64,000 nt of DNA. It comes from Chryseobacterium daecheongense. Lineage in GTDB: Bacteria > Bacteroidota > Bacteroidia > Flavobacteriales > Weeksellaceae. The notes under the pieces were generated by a model that ran no database searches, was not told the origin of the DNA, and saw nothing but the letters and a program-made list of their open reading frames with translations. This document shows, one piece after another, positions 8,214-16,744 of the stretch (positions are counted from its first letter, which is position 1; each line of letters opens with the position of its first letter). The translations under genes and the position numbers were made by a program. Where the stretch lies: the NCBI RefSeq assembly GCF_003729955.1, contig NZ_RJTX01000004.1, positions 919,763-983,762 of the forward strand, given 5' to 3'.

Positions 8214-9743
8214 TTGAAAAAAGAATATGACATACTTGTAATCGGAAGCGGATTGGGGGGACTTGTTTCGGCTCTTATTCTGGCCAAAGAAGGCTTGAAA
8301 GTCTGTGTTTTGGAGAAAAACAATCAGTACGGAGGAAATTTACAGACCTTTTCAAGAGATAAACTGATCTTTGATACCGGAGTTCATTATTTAGGTGGTC
8401 TTTCTCAAGGGCAAAACCTGAATCAATATTTTTCTTACCTGGAAATCATGGACGAGCTGGAACTTCAGAAAATGGATGAAGACGGCTATGACAAAATCAC
8501 TTTTGAGGATGACCCTGTTGAATATCCGCATGCTCAAGGGTATAAAAACTTCGTTAAGCAATTATCTGAATTTTTTCCTCATGAAAAAGAAAACTTAGAA
8601 AGCTATTGTGAGGAAATTCAATACGTTTGCAGCCAGTTTCCGAGGTATAACGTTATAGGAAAGGAAAATTATAATGAAGAAATTCTCCACCTGAATACCA
8701 AAAGGTTTATAGAATCAATTACCTCCGATAAAAAACTGCAGTCTGTTCTATTGGGCTCCAATTTCCTGTATGCGGGAGATTCTGAAAATGTTCCCTTTTA
8801 TGTTCATGCACTTACCGTGAATTCCTATATTCAAAGTGCTTATAAATGTGTAAAAGGAGGAAGCCAGATCTCCAAACTGCTGATCCGGAAATTACGTCAG
8901 TACGGAGCTGATGTTCACAAACATGCCGAAGTTTCCGAAATGGTTTTCACCAATGATGTCTTGACTTCCGTAAAAACAAAATCGGGTAAGGAATATTACG
9001 CCAAAAAATTTATTTCCAATATTGAAATCCGTTCTATCATTCAACTGATTGGAGAAGAAAGGTTGAAAAAATCTTTCCTCAACAGAGTATTAAGCTGGGA
9101 ACCCGTTCCGTCATGTTTCAGTGTGTATTTGGTGTTGAAACCTCATACTATTCCGAATTTCAATTACAATATCTTTCACTATTCTTCCGAAGAATCTGTA
9201 TGGAATGCTTATCGTTACGATAAAAAAAAATGGCCGGAAACCTATATGCTTTCTTCCACACCTTCAAAGCACTACCCTGAATTTGCGGAAAGTTTGACTG
9301 CTATTTCTTATATGGATTTTGATGAGGTAAAAGCTTGGGAAAATACTATAAATACAGTAGCTAATCAACATGAGAGAGGAAAACAGTATGAACAATTCAA
9401 GCAGGAAAAAACAGAAAGAATGATTGATGCGTTGGAGAAGAAGATTCCGGACTTAAGATCATCGATAAAAGCAGTGTATACTTCCTCACCCTTATCTTAC
9501 CGTGATTATATCGGAAGCTTTAAAGGAAATATGTACGGATATGTGAAAAGCTCAGAAAACCCACTGAAAACAATGGTTTCCCCACGAACGAAAATTGATA
9601 ATATTTTCCTGACCGGGCAATCTGTTAATATGCATGGGATTTTAGGAGTAACCATCGGGGCGTTTAATACCTGCGCTGAAATTTTAGGAAAAGACCTGAT
9701 TGATGAACGTCTCACCCAAATGATCAAACAAAGTGAGAAATAG
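8214..9743 (+). CDS. CrtI/phytoene desaturase-like FAD oxidoreductase
   Basis: 509 residues. The FAD-binding N-terminus is GSGLGGLVSALILAKEG followed by VLEKNNQYGGN, the amine-oxidase/CrtI pattern. The C-terminus has the matching FLTGQSVNMHGILGVTIGA dinucleotide motif. The only plausible start is TTG at 8214, since no in-frame ATG exists nearby and the Rossmann strand begins five residues later. Oxidoreductases of this type occur in flexirubin loci, but the reaction (polyene desaturation, isomerisation or ring oxidation) cannot be read from the sequence. Its end overlaps the start of the C45-type hydrolase gene. Confidence 0.82.
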   Translation: MKKEYDILVIGSGLGGLVSALILAKEGLKVCVLEKNNQYGGNLQTFSRDKLIFDTGVHYLGGLSQGQNLNQYFSYLEIMDELELQKMDEDGYDKITFEDDPVEYPHAQGYKNFVKQLSEFFPHEKENLESYCEEIQYVCSQFPRYNVIGKENYNEEILHLNTKRFIESITSDKKLQSVLLGSNFLYAGDSENVPFYVHALTVNSYIQSAYKCVKGGSQISKLLIRKLRQYGADVHKHAEVSEMVFTNDVLTSVKTKSGKEYYAKKFISNIEIRSIIQLIGEERLKKSFLNRVLSWEPVPSCFSVYLVLKPHTIPNFNYNIFHYSSEESVWNAYRYDKKKWPETYMLSSTPSKHYPEFAESLTAISYMDFDEVKAWENTINTVANQHERGKQYEQFKQEKTERMIDALEKKIPDLRSSIKAVYTSSPLSYRDYIGSFKGNMYGYVKSSENPLKTMVSPRTKIDNIFLTGQSVNMHGILGVTIGAFNTCAEILGKDLIDERLTQMIKQSEK

Positions 9744-11466
9744 TATTGTCATTCTGAGCGGAACGAAGTGGAGCGAAGAATCTCCAAAAGATAACTCCTT
9801 TAGTAGAAATAGGTACTCCTTAGTTTTACTTCTCACCCTTATCCTCACTTCCTGTGGTGTTTCAAAATCCATTCACCATCTTCCTGATATAAAGCGATAC
9901 TCATTAGAAGTTCCGAAAATCAACAAGATTAATGATTCTACGTTCAGCTATAATCAAAATTATTTAACCAAGAATAAACAGCAGCTTTGGGAATTGTATA
10001 TCAAGGGCAATCCGCTACAATTGGGTTATAACAATGGAGCTTTGACACAAGATCTCATGCGGCAACAGGAAGAGATCTTCTTTTCTAAAGTAGAAGGTTT
10101 TGTCCCGTCAAAATTTAAACAAAAATTGCTGAGAGGTTTTCTAAAATGGTATAACCGGAAAATGTATCTCAATGTAAGAGAAGATTACCAGGCTGAATTA
10201 TACGGATTGTCCCAGTATTCATCGGAGAAATATGATTTTATTGCCCCTAAATATTTAAGAAGTTTGTATTTGCACGGCGCTCATGATATCGGACACGCTT
10301 TACAGGATTTGGCTATGGTGGGCTGTACTTCATTAGCTGTATGGAATGAAAATACGGAAGATGGAGATCTATTGATCGGAAGAAATTTCGATTTTTATGT
10401 CGGAGATGATTTTGCTAAAAATAAACTGGTTGAATTTGTAGAACCGGAGCAGGGAATCCCTTATATGTCCATAAGCTGGCCGGGAATGATCGGGGTCGTT
10501 TCCGGAATGAATAAAGAAGGTATTACCGTTACCATCAATGCCGGAAAATCAAAGATTCCATTAACGGCTAAAACACCAATTTCTTTAGTTACGAGGGAAA
10601 TTTTACAATACGCTAAAAATATTGATGAAGCGATTGCCATTGCCAAAAAGAGGAAAGTTTTTGTTTCCGAGTCTATTCTGGTAGGAAGTGCGAATGATAA
10701 AAATGCGGTGATTATTGAAGTTTCTCCAAAGAATTTCGGAGTGTATAAAGTTCAGAATTCGAGCCGAGTATTTTGTACCAATCATTTCCAGTCTGAAGCT
10801 TATAAAAATGATAAAAGAAACCAGAAACATATTGTAGAAAGCCATTCCGAGTATCGCTATGAAAAACTTCAGGAGCTTTTGCAGGAAAACAAAAAACTGA
10901 ATCCGGAGAAAATGGCGGCGATTTTAAGAAATAAATCAGGCTTAAAAGGAGAAAAAATAGGCTATGGAAATGAAAAAGCGATCAACCAGCTTTTAGCTCA
11001 CCATGCGGTCATATTTTCACCACAGAAAAAACTGGTTTGGGTTTCCTCAAATCCCTATCAGCTCGGAGAATTTGTCTGCTATGATCTGAATGAGATTTTC
11101 TCAGGTAAAAGACTGAAAAGAGGCGAATTTGCAGCGTCACAATTCAATATTGCCAAAGATCCGTTTGCAGATTCTGAAGAATTTGTGAAGTATGAACAAT
11201 ACAAAATGATGAACACTGAAATGACTCATGCTATTGATAATAATGATCACATAGCTCTTACAGATGATTTCATCTCGTACTATCAATCCCTAAATCCTGA
11301 TTTTTGGGTCGTGTATTATCAGACAGGAAAATACTATTATCAGTTAAAAGATTATCAAAAAGCAAAGGCCGAGTTTGAGAAAGCGTTAACGAAAGAAATT
11401 ACAACACTTCCGGATAAAGAAAATGTTGAAAAGTATTTGAGGAAGACCGTGAAAAGACTGAAGTAG
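9733..11466 (+). CDS. Lipoprotein with C45/acyl-transferase Ntn-hydrolase domain and C-terminal TPR-like part
   Basis: 577 residues from GTG 9733, the only standard in-frame start; it overlaps the preceding stop. A hydrophobic stretch ends in LILTSCG, a lipobox with Cys41. Cys198 in MVGCTSLAVW is followed by GRNFDFYVGDD, matching the N-terminal nucleophile region of peptidase C45/acyl-CoA:6-aminopenicillanate acyltransferase enzymes. Residues from about 520 form a TPR-like helical repeat. Such a protein could process or transfer an acyl or amide group at the cell surface. Residues 6-18 are encoded by a dispersed DNA repeat, giving an unusually long n-region before the signal sequence. Confidence 0.8.
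   Translation: MRNSIVILSGTKWSEESPKDNSFSRNRYSLVLLLTLILTSCGVSKSIHHLPDIKRYSLEVPKINKINDSTFSYNQNYLTKNKQQLWELYIKGNPLQLGYNNGALTQDLMRQQEEIFFSKVEGFVPSKFKQKLLRGFLKWYNRKMYLNVREDYQAELYGLSQYSSEKYDFIAPKYLRSLYLHGAHDIGHALQDLAMVGCTSLAVWNENTEDGDLLIGRNFDFYVGDDFAKNKLVEFVEPEQGIPYMSISWPGMIGVVSGMNKEGITVTINAGKSKIPLTAKTPISLVTREILQYAKNIDEAIAIAKKRKVFVSESILVGSANDKNAVIIEVSPKNFGVYKVQNSSRVFCTNHFQSEAYKNDKRNQKHIVESHSEYRYEKLQELLQENKKLNPEKMAAILRNKSGLKGEKIGYGNEKAINQLLAHHAVIFSPQKKLVWVSSNPYQLGEFVCYDLNEIFSGKRLKRGEFAASQFNIAKDPFADSEEFVKYEQYKMMNTEMTHAIDNNDHIALTDDFISYYQSLNPDFWVVYYQTGKYYYQLKDYQKAKAEFEKALTKEITTLPDKENVEKYLRKTVKRLK
9748..9785 (+). repeat. Dispersed GTCATTCTGAG...GAAGAATC repeat, copy A
   Basis: It starts GTCATTCTGAG and ends GCGAAGAATCT, with inverted-repeat character (ATTCT...AGAAT). 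A shorter variant occurs at 23484-23510. Similar sequences are widespread between bacterial genes, but this copy lies inside the 5' coding part of the C45-type gene. Confidence 0.75.
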
Positions 11467-11474
11467 AAAAATAT

Positions 11475-11837
11475 TTATGGTATTTGACAGCTATTCTCAT
11501 CACAATGAATCGGAATAATCCTTCTCTTAAGTGCCAATTCTGAATATATAAATTGTCCTATCGTAGATATTTTCAATAGGTAAAGAAAAGGGATAAAGAT
11601 CCAGCAAATAGGCAATTTCTTAAGAATGAGGTAAATAGATATAAAACCGTAGTGCCATTTTCCGTTATAGGAGGCCATTTGTTTCAAAGCCATTTTTCTG
11701 TCAAGCGATGGAAATTCATCGGTATAAAGAATATCTCTTAAGGGTTTTTCTTCAATACACGAAAACCAGTCAAGCTTTTTTACAATTTGTACAAACCTTG
11801 TACAGTTCGGACACCAGTTATCATAAAAAATCAGCAT
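11475..11837 (-). CDS. DCC/DUF393 family thiol-disulfide oxidoreductase-like protein
   Basis: 120 residues. It begins MLIFYDNWCPNC, the DxxCPxC signature of the DCC (DUF393) family, with a redox-type CPNC pair at Cys9-Cys12. Further cysteines occur at the C-terminal end (HCDENSCQIP). A hydrophobic segment at about residues 75-95 suggests membrane contact. It is the last gene of a minus-strand set with a GLPGLI protein and an HTTM membrane protein. DUF393 and HTTM proteins are often encoded together. A role in cysteine or quinone-linked redox chemistry is inferred. Confidence 0.82.
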   Translation of the reverse strand: MLIFYDNWCPNCTRFVQIVKKLDWFSCIEEKPLRDILYTDEFPSLDRKMALKQMASYNGKWHYGFISIYLILKKLPICWIFIPFLYLLKISTIGQFIYSELALKRRIIPIHCDENSCQIP

Positions 11838-11838
11838 A

Positions 11839-12708
11839 TCAATTGCAGGTTGCGGTTAATTCTATAGGATCTTCAAAAAACTTCATCGCGTCCCATTCTT
11901 TTTTATTAAAAGCATCTTTTACTTCACGGCTGTTGACGTCCTTTCCGTTGATCACATAAGTCGTTTTCTCCGTATTCAGGTTTTCAAGAACCATTGATGG
12001 CTGTTTTCGGTAACTATCCCAAAATTTCTCCCATTGTTTAGGAGATAGATTAGCGGCTTTGGAAGAGCCGAAATTACGGTGTTCAATATCATTACTTTCT
12101 TTTGTGATGGATTTTATTTCAAAAGAATAATTTTTCTCAGAATCCTGGATCTTAAGAATAAGTCCTGGAAGTCCGGAGAATTTATAAGGGCCGTCCATAA
12201 TAGGAATCTCATTCGTGAACCAGGCGGTCCAATTTCTTCCTCCAAATTCACAGACAGCTTTTTGAGCTTTATATCCTAAAATGGTTTCTTTATCATTTGA
12301 TTGTATTTTCCATTTTATAGGACAGCTATAGGTCACTGAAAACAGTTTAACGTAAGCCTTTTCTTCTACTGTTATTGTTTTATCCGCAGGATTTTTAATG
12401 ATCAAAGGCCGAAATAAAGATTTTTTTTCATCAGACGGCAGCCGTAAAGGCCCCTGCCGGTTATTTTTAGCATAATCATTGATTACTTTTGTTTTTAAAG
12501 AATCCAGCCTGAAATTTTCATAAGACTCAAAAAAGGAAGGTTGATTATTCTCTCTCGTAATCAAAGCACAAAGCTCACTATTGTGTTCCGGGCTTTTTTT
12601 GTTTGATTTCCATTGAAAATCGTAAATCATTTTGTATGATTGTGCATAGGAACTAGTAAAGGCTACTAGCAGAAGGATGAGAATGAGAGGAAATGGTTTT
12701 ATTTTCAT
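11839..12708 (-). CDS. GLPGLI family exported protein
   Basis: 289 residues with a signal peptide (about 1-22, ending SSYAQ). The family-defining motif appears as GPYKFSGLPGLILKI, preceded by WTAWFTNEIPIMDGP. GLPGLI proteins are periplasmic or surface proteins of Bacteroidota without a known biochemical function. Its start overlaps the end of the HTTM gene by 56 bp and its stop lies 2 bp before the DCC start, so the three genes are tightly coupled. The protein ends with a near-terminal cysteine (TATCN). Confidence 0.85.
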   Translation of the reverse strand: MKIKPFPLILILLLVAFTSSYAQSYKMIYDFQWKSNKKSPEHNSELCALITRENNQPSFFESYENFRLDSLKTKVINDYAKNNRQGPLRLPSDEKKSLFRPLIIKNPADKTITVEEKAYVKLFSVTYSCPIKWKIQSNDKETILGYKAQKAVCEFGGRNWTAWFTNEIPIMDGPYKFSGLPGLILKIQDSEKNYSFEIKSITKESNDIEHRNFGSSKAANLSPKQWEKFWDSYRKQPSMVLENLNTEKTTYVINGKDVNSREVKDAFNKKEWDAMKFFEDPIELTATCN

Positions 12709-13573
12709 GATAATAGTTAAAATAATATGATGTGAGGTTCCATACGATCATTATAGAAGAGAAAAAGAAGAGATTAAAGCTCAGAACAATGCCAAGATGC
12801 ATTGAAACGGTAAGCAGAAGCCAAATCTTCCTCGTCTTATTTATATTAATAAAGATAGGATAAAAAAGTTCTATGATGATCACTCCCCATCCTAATATCA
12901 TATAAAAAATGGGATTTTGTATATGATTTCCAATTTCTATAAAGCTGTAAAGGTTAGGGAGATGTACCGCTTTCCAAACGGATTCTCCGTTCCACCAATT
13001 GAATCCCAATATCTTATCCAGTCCTGAGAAAAAGTAAGCGAGGCACAAATGGATCTGTATTAATCTTTTGCACAATGTTAATGATTGCTTGCTTTCTGAA
13101 AATGTCGGAAATAATTTTTTCTGAAGAGAAAAATAAGAGCTTGAAGGAAAAATAACAATATAAAATAAAGACATACTGGTGAAAAAATCGGCGCCGTAGA
13201 AAAAAAGACTGCCGGATTTTATAAATGAAATTTGCAGAATGATAAGGATGATGGCGCTCAATCTGCTGAAAAATCCTGAGATAATCATTAAGCAAAGGAA
13301 AATATAGGAAAATTTAAAAAGTAAGATAGATTGATAATCATCTAAAAAATTATTGAAAAATGATAAGATACTTTCCACTGTCAATACATTATAAGTACCG
13401 TAAATAGTATGTAATTCTAAAGGAATGATGCTGTTTTGCGTATAAAGCAGGTCAAAATCCTTCCAAAAGGACAAAAAATGGATGAGTATGATAACTCCTA
13501 TGGAAATTCTGAAAAATACAATGAAATCAGGGGTGAATGATTTTGAAAATATGCTGTTGGTTATAGTTTTCAT
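12653..13573 (-). CDS. HTTM (vitamin K-dependent carboxylase-like) membrane protein
   Basis: 306 residues with about eight hydrophobic segments. The N-terminal FRISIGVIILIHFLSFW and the later IQIHLCLAYFFSGLDKILG plus WWNGESVWKAVHLP are the typical pattern of HTTM-domain proteins, the bacterial relatives of vitamin K-dependent gamma-carboxylase. Bacterial HTTM substrates are mostly unknown. It overlaps the upstream 175-residue gene by 4 bp (ATGA) and the downstream GLPGLI gene by 56 bp, so the three are probably translated together. Confidence 0.8.
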   Translation of the reverse strand: MKTITNSIFSKSFTPDFIVFFRISIGVIILIHFLSFWKDFDLLYTQNSIIPLELHTIYGTYNVLTVESILSFFNNFLDDYQSILLFKFSYIFLCLMIISGFFSRLSAIILIILQISFIKSGSLFFYGADFFTSMSLFYIVIFPSSSYFSLQKKLFPTFSESKQSLTLCKRLIQIHLCLAYFFSGLDKILGFNWWNGESVWKAVHLPNLYSFIEIGNHIQNPIFYMILGWGVIIIELFYPIFININKTRKIWLLLTVSMHLGIVLSFNLFFFSSIMIVWNLTSYYFNYYHENKTISSHSHPSASSLY

Positions 13574-14097
13574 TTTATTTCATCAATTTTTATTAAATGT
13601 TCTTTTTTGGTATTGAGTTCACCCAACTTGGGATATTCATATAAGTACACTGTGGTGGTAAACTTGGAATTATATTTCTTTTCAAACATTTTATTAATTC
13701 TTTTAAGGATAATTTTATTGGCAGCCATTTTATCCTCATTTTTTTTATTTCCAAAATTGTTAAAGAACACGTCGTTTGCACCCATGAACCTTGTTTTTCC
13801 TTCACTGGTCTGTAAAAGATCAGACGAGTTATAAACCTTATCCGAATTTTCACTGAAAATAATAAAGTTGCTGGAAACATTCGGTGCAAAAAAACCATAT
13901 CCGGTATCAAAACCTGTATAGGTGAAAAATGAATTTCTATACACAGAGCTTTCATTGATTTTTTCTGCGAGCTCAGGTTGTTGATATTCATAGAATTCGC
14001 AAAAGCTGGAAACCGTTGTTATTATCCCTGTAATAAATACTTTAAGGATAACGATCGAAAATATGGCAATTTCTATTGTTCTGGGCTTGTGAGTCAT
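13570..14097 (-). CDS. Membrane-anchored protein of unknown function, HTTM partner
   Basis: 175 residues. One hydrophobic segment (about 10-32) is followed by an extracytoplasmic domain containing TGYGFFAPNVSSNF. A FAPN-type motif is, as I recall, common in small proteins encoded next to HTTM genes, but I cannot name a family with confidence. The start codon of HTTM lies inside its stop codon (ATGA), arguing for a stoichiometric or physical partnership. No catalytic residues are evident. Confidence 0.65.
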   Translation of the reverse strand: MTHKPRTIEIAIFSIVILKVFITGIITTVSSFCEFYEYQQPELAEKINESSVYRNSFFTYTGFDTGYGFFAPNVSSNFIIFSENSDKVYNSSDLLQTSEGKTRFMGANDVFFNNFGNKKNEDKMAANKIILKRINKMFEKKYNSKFTTTVYLYEYPKLGELNTKKEHLIKIDEIK

Positions 14098-14177
14098 GAT
14101 TACGCTTGTTTTAATGCTATATCATAAAAACAGACAGGATGACAACATTGTTGTACATCCCGTCTTTAAGTGAAAAA

Positions 14178-14474
14178 TTATTGATACTTTGCAATAATTT
14201 GTTTGATTTGAGCTACTGTTTGAGCATTGTCCGGGAAATCTCTGTACTTTGTTGTACACTCATTGCTCATAGCCTGATAATCACAAACTGACCAACCTAC
14301 CATATGCTGAGCTAAGAAATCTAGATCAGCAGGTTTTACTGCTTGTGTATTAGTAAGAGTAACTCTTTGTCCTTCTATTTTGAAGATAGGATCTGCTTTT
14401 TTGCTGTTAGAGTTTGTGAAAGACATTAGGGAAATTGCTAAAATTCCAGCTGATGCAAAAAGAATTTTTTTCAT
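14178..14474 (-). CDS. Small exported protein with two cysteines
   Basis: 98 residues. The signal peptide is MKKILFASAGILAISLMSF; the mature part is about 75 residues with Cys in WSVCDYQAMSNECTTKY, ten residues apart, so a disulfide is possible. I recognise no family. It is encoded 80 bp upstream of the membrane-anchored HTTM partner on the same strand and near a DCC redox gene. It could be a substrate of that set, which is inference only. Coding is supported by the signal peptide and a normal ATG. Confidence 0.65.
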   Translation of the reverse strand: MKKILFASAGILAISLMSFTNSNSKKADPIFKIEGQRVTLTNTQAVKPADLDFLAQHMVGWSVCDYQAMSNECTTKYRDFPDNAQTVAQIKQIIAKYQ

Positions 14475-14567
14475 GGTTTTAAAATTTTGAAATTAATTTT
14501 TGGTTGTTACACATTTATTAAGATTCATCTTTACTGTATTGCGCACTACAAATCGGATGAATGATAA

Positions 14568-14786
14568 TCACTTTTTTTGTTTCCATTGCTGCCCATCCTT
14601 TACAGGTGGATCAGTAGGGGTGATGTTTTGGTCTATGGTATCATTTTTAGAAGCCTCGGCATTATTTTTATCAGCCTGCACTACCTCTTCTATGGTTGAT
14701 TCGGTTATGCTGTCCTCTTGCCTGCAGGAATGCAAGGCTAAAATAAAGACCATTATGATAATGGTTATAGGTAGATAGTTTTTCAT
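14568..14786 (-). CDS. Small lipoprotein of unknown function
   Basis: 72 residues. The N-terminus MKNYLPITIIIMVFILALHSC is a lipoprotein signal with lipobox ALHSC. The mature part is hydrophilic and rich in Glu, Asp, Asn and Gln, hence probably disordered, and ends in a Lys-rich tail. It is the first gene of the minus-strand island, divergent from the TPR-AraC regulator. No function can be assigned. Confidence 0.6.
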   Translation of the reverse strand: MKNYLPITIIIMVFILALHSCRQEDSITESTIEEVVQADKNNAEASKNDTIDQNITPTDPPVKDGQQWKQKK

Positions 14787-14830
14787 GGTTTTATGATTTA
14801 AGTTGTTGTGGTAGAGCTTGTTTCCGAATT

Positions 14831-14914
14831 GGAAGTTAGAACAAGAAAACCGGGATGAAAAACCATATTTGTCGCTATTGGGAAATTAGGACGTTCTAAT
14901 TTGCGAATTAAGAC
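14831..14914. promoter_or_regulatory. Candidate operator: three direct repeats plus a palindrome
   Basis: Three similar 12-mers lie in the divergent gap: GGAAGTTAGAAC (14831-14842), GGAAATTAGGAC (14881-14892) and GCGAATTAAGAC (14903-14914). The first two are exactly 50 bp apart and the last two 22 bp apart. The middle copy is half of a near-perfect 20-bp palindrome at 14883-14902 with only one G-T mismatch pair. They are plausible sites for the adjacent AraC-type regulator. Confidence 0.5.
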
Positions 14915-15025
14915 GGGTAAAATTTTTTTTAATCTCCCATGAATATTGAGATAATAAAAATTATTCTACAAAGAGTGATATTTTAATGTTTTTCTTTATT
15001 TTTATATAAAAACTAATACCATTTT

Positions 15026-16744
15026 ATGATTGCCAAAAGAACTACATTTTTGTTGTTTCTTTTAATATTTTTCAATTTTTTGTACTCTCAGCAGAGAAAA
15101 GCTAAAAGTTTTGAAGATATTAGAAAGGAATATGAACAGTATGAAGAGAATGACATTAATGCTTTTCAATACGTTGATCAGTATATTAGTAAAGCAAAAA
15201 AAGAAAAGAACTATTCTAAGCTTGTGCAGGGCTATAAAGACGGGGTCTTTTATTCTTCCTCCAATGAAAACAAATTAGCCTACGCAGATAGTACAATAGG
15301 GGCTGCTAACTTATCAGAAGATAATGAATTGATAAGTATGGCCTATCTGGGAAAGGGAATTGTTTATTATTTTAATTACAAAAGGTATCAATTGGCTCTC
15401 AATGAATATCTCCAGGCATATCAATATTCTAAAACCATAAAAGATGAATATCTCAAACACAAGATTATCTACCATTTAGGAGTAGTAAAAAGCTATCTGG
15501 GATATTATGAGGATGCCCTCATTCATTTTAAAGAATGTGCAGATTACTTTTCTTCCGAGATTAGAGAAAAAAAGCTGCATCCGAATATGGTTTTTAATAA
15601 TAAGAAAGGCTATTTCAATAGCCTGCATCAAATGGTGGAGTGTTATTTGGATCTCAATGATTATAGAAAATCAGATTCTTTGATCGATATCGGATTAAAA
15701 AATACGGTGGGAATCAAGGATTTTAGCCAGGAAGAGAGCTATTTTCTCAAATGCAAAGGGATATCCTGTTATTATAAGAAAGAATATAAAAATGCGATAC
15801 GATTTTTAAATCAATCACTTCCCCGAATGCTTAAGAACAATAATTTTGCCTGGGCTTCCGTCAATTATTTTTATATAGGAAAAAGTTATCAAGGATTGGA
15901 AAATGAAGAAATGGCTATCGGAAACTTTAAAAAAGTGGACTCCATCTTTCAAAAATATCACTTCATTCATCCTGAAATAAGGAAAAACTATGAAGCGTTG
16001 GTTAGCTATTATAAAAAGCAGCGGGATGTAGGTCAGGAATTGTATTATACCAAACAGCTTTTAAAAGCAGACAGTATTATTACGCAGGATTTCAGTTATT
16101 TATCATCAAAAATCCATAAAGAATATGACACTGGGGTACTCTATGATGAGAAAAAGAAATTGGAGAGGCAAACCTTGTGGAGTACTAATATTATATACGG
16201 ACTCATTGCATTAATGATTGTATTAATGATACTCCTGATCATAAAATACAGCAGAGAGAGAAATATTCATAGAAAATATATCCTCCTGGAAGAAAAGATC
16301 AGGAAAAACCAAATGGACAATAGAGGCGCCATTACTGAAGGCGAATTCCAGTTTCCAAAAGAAAGGAAATCTAAAATTGATGATGATAAAGTTCAGAATA
16401 TCCTTGAAAAACTGGAACAATTTGAAGAAAAGAAACAGTTTAATCAAAAGGGGCTTACCCTTACGAAACTGGCTCTGAAGCTGGGAACCAATGCCAATTA
16501 CCTTTCACAGGTAATTAATGAATATAAAGGATCGAATTTCAATAAATATCTTGGAGAGCTCAGGATCAATTACATCACCCAGCAGATTTATAATAACAAA
16601 ACCTATCTTAATTATACCATTGAAAGTTATGCTGAAGAATGTGGGATTGCATCAAGACAGAATTTTTCCGATCTGTTCTACGAGATCAATGGAGTACGCC
16701 CAAAAGATTTTATTAAGAATAGAAAACGTGAGCTGGATAATTAA
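15026..16744 (+). CDS. Membrane-bound TPR-AraC family transcriptional regulator
   Basis: 572 residues. A signal-like N-terminus (1-22) is followed by TPR-type helical repeats (about 60-370), one transmembrane segment (about 388-409), a short coiled linker and a C-terminal AraC-type helix-turn-helix (about 475-572) with LALKLGTNANYLSQVINEY and the GIASRQNFSDLFYEINGVRPKDF signature. The periplasmic TPR part presumably senses a signal and the cytoplasmic DNA-binding domain regulates directly, a one-component design common in Chryseobacterium and relatives. It is divergent from the HTTM/DCC/GLPGLI set, its likely target. Its stop overlaps the convergent GT2 gene by 4 bp. Confidence 0.85.
   Translation: MIAKRTTFLLFLLIFFNFLYSQQRKAKSFEDIRKEYEQYEENDINAFQYVDQYISKAKKEKNYSKLVQGYKDGVFYSSSNENKLAYADSTIGAANLSEDNELISMAYLGKGIVYYFNYKRYQLALNEYLQAYQYSKTIKDEYLKHKIIYHLGVVKSYLGYYEDALIHFKECADYFSSEIREKKLHPNMVFNNKKGYFNSLHQMVECYLDLNDYRKSDSLIDIGLKNTVGIKDFSQEESYFLKCKGISCYYKKEYKNAIRFLNQSLPRMLKNNNFAWASVNYFYIGKSYQGLENEEMAIGNFKKVDSIFQKYHFIHPEIRKNYEALVSYYKKQRDVGQELYYTKQLLKADSIITQDFSYLSSKIHKEYDTGVLYDEKKKLERQTLWSTNIIYGLIALMIVLMILLIIKYSRERNIHRKYILLEEKIRKNQMDNRGAITEGEFQFPKERKSKIDDDKVQNILEKLEQFEEKKQFNQKGLTLTKLALKLGTNANYLSQVINEYKGSNFNKYLGELRINYITQQIYNNKTYLNYTIESYAEECGIASRQNFSDLFYEINGVRPKDFIKNRKRELDN

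Noticed and set aside
14178..14786. Small genes as classical RiPP precursors with a leader and core peptide
   Set aside because: Both have Sec or lipoprotein signals and no double-Gly leader or known RiPP enzyme nearby; only a looser modification idea is kept.
15026..16744. Hybrid two-component sensor
   Set aside because: There is no histidine kinase or receiver domain; the order is signal peptide, TPR, one TM, AraC helix-turn-helix.
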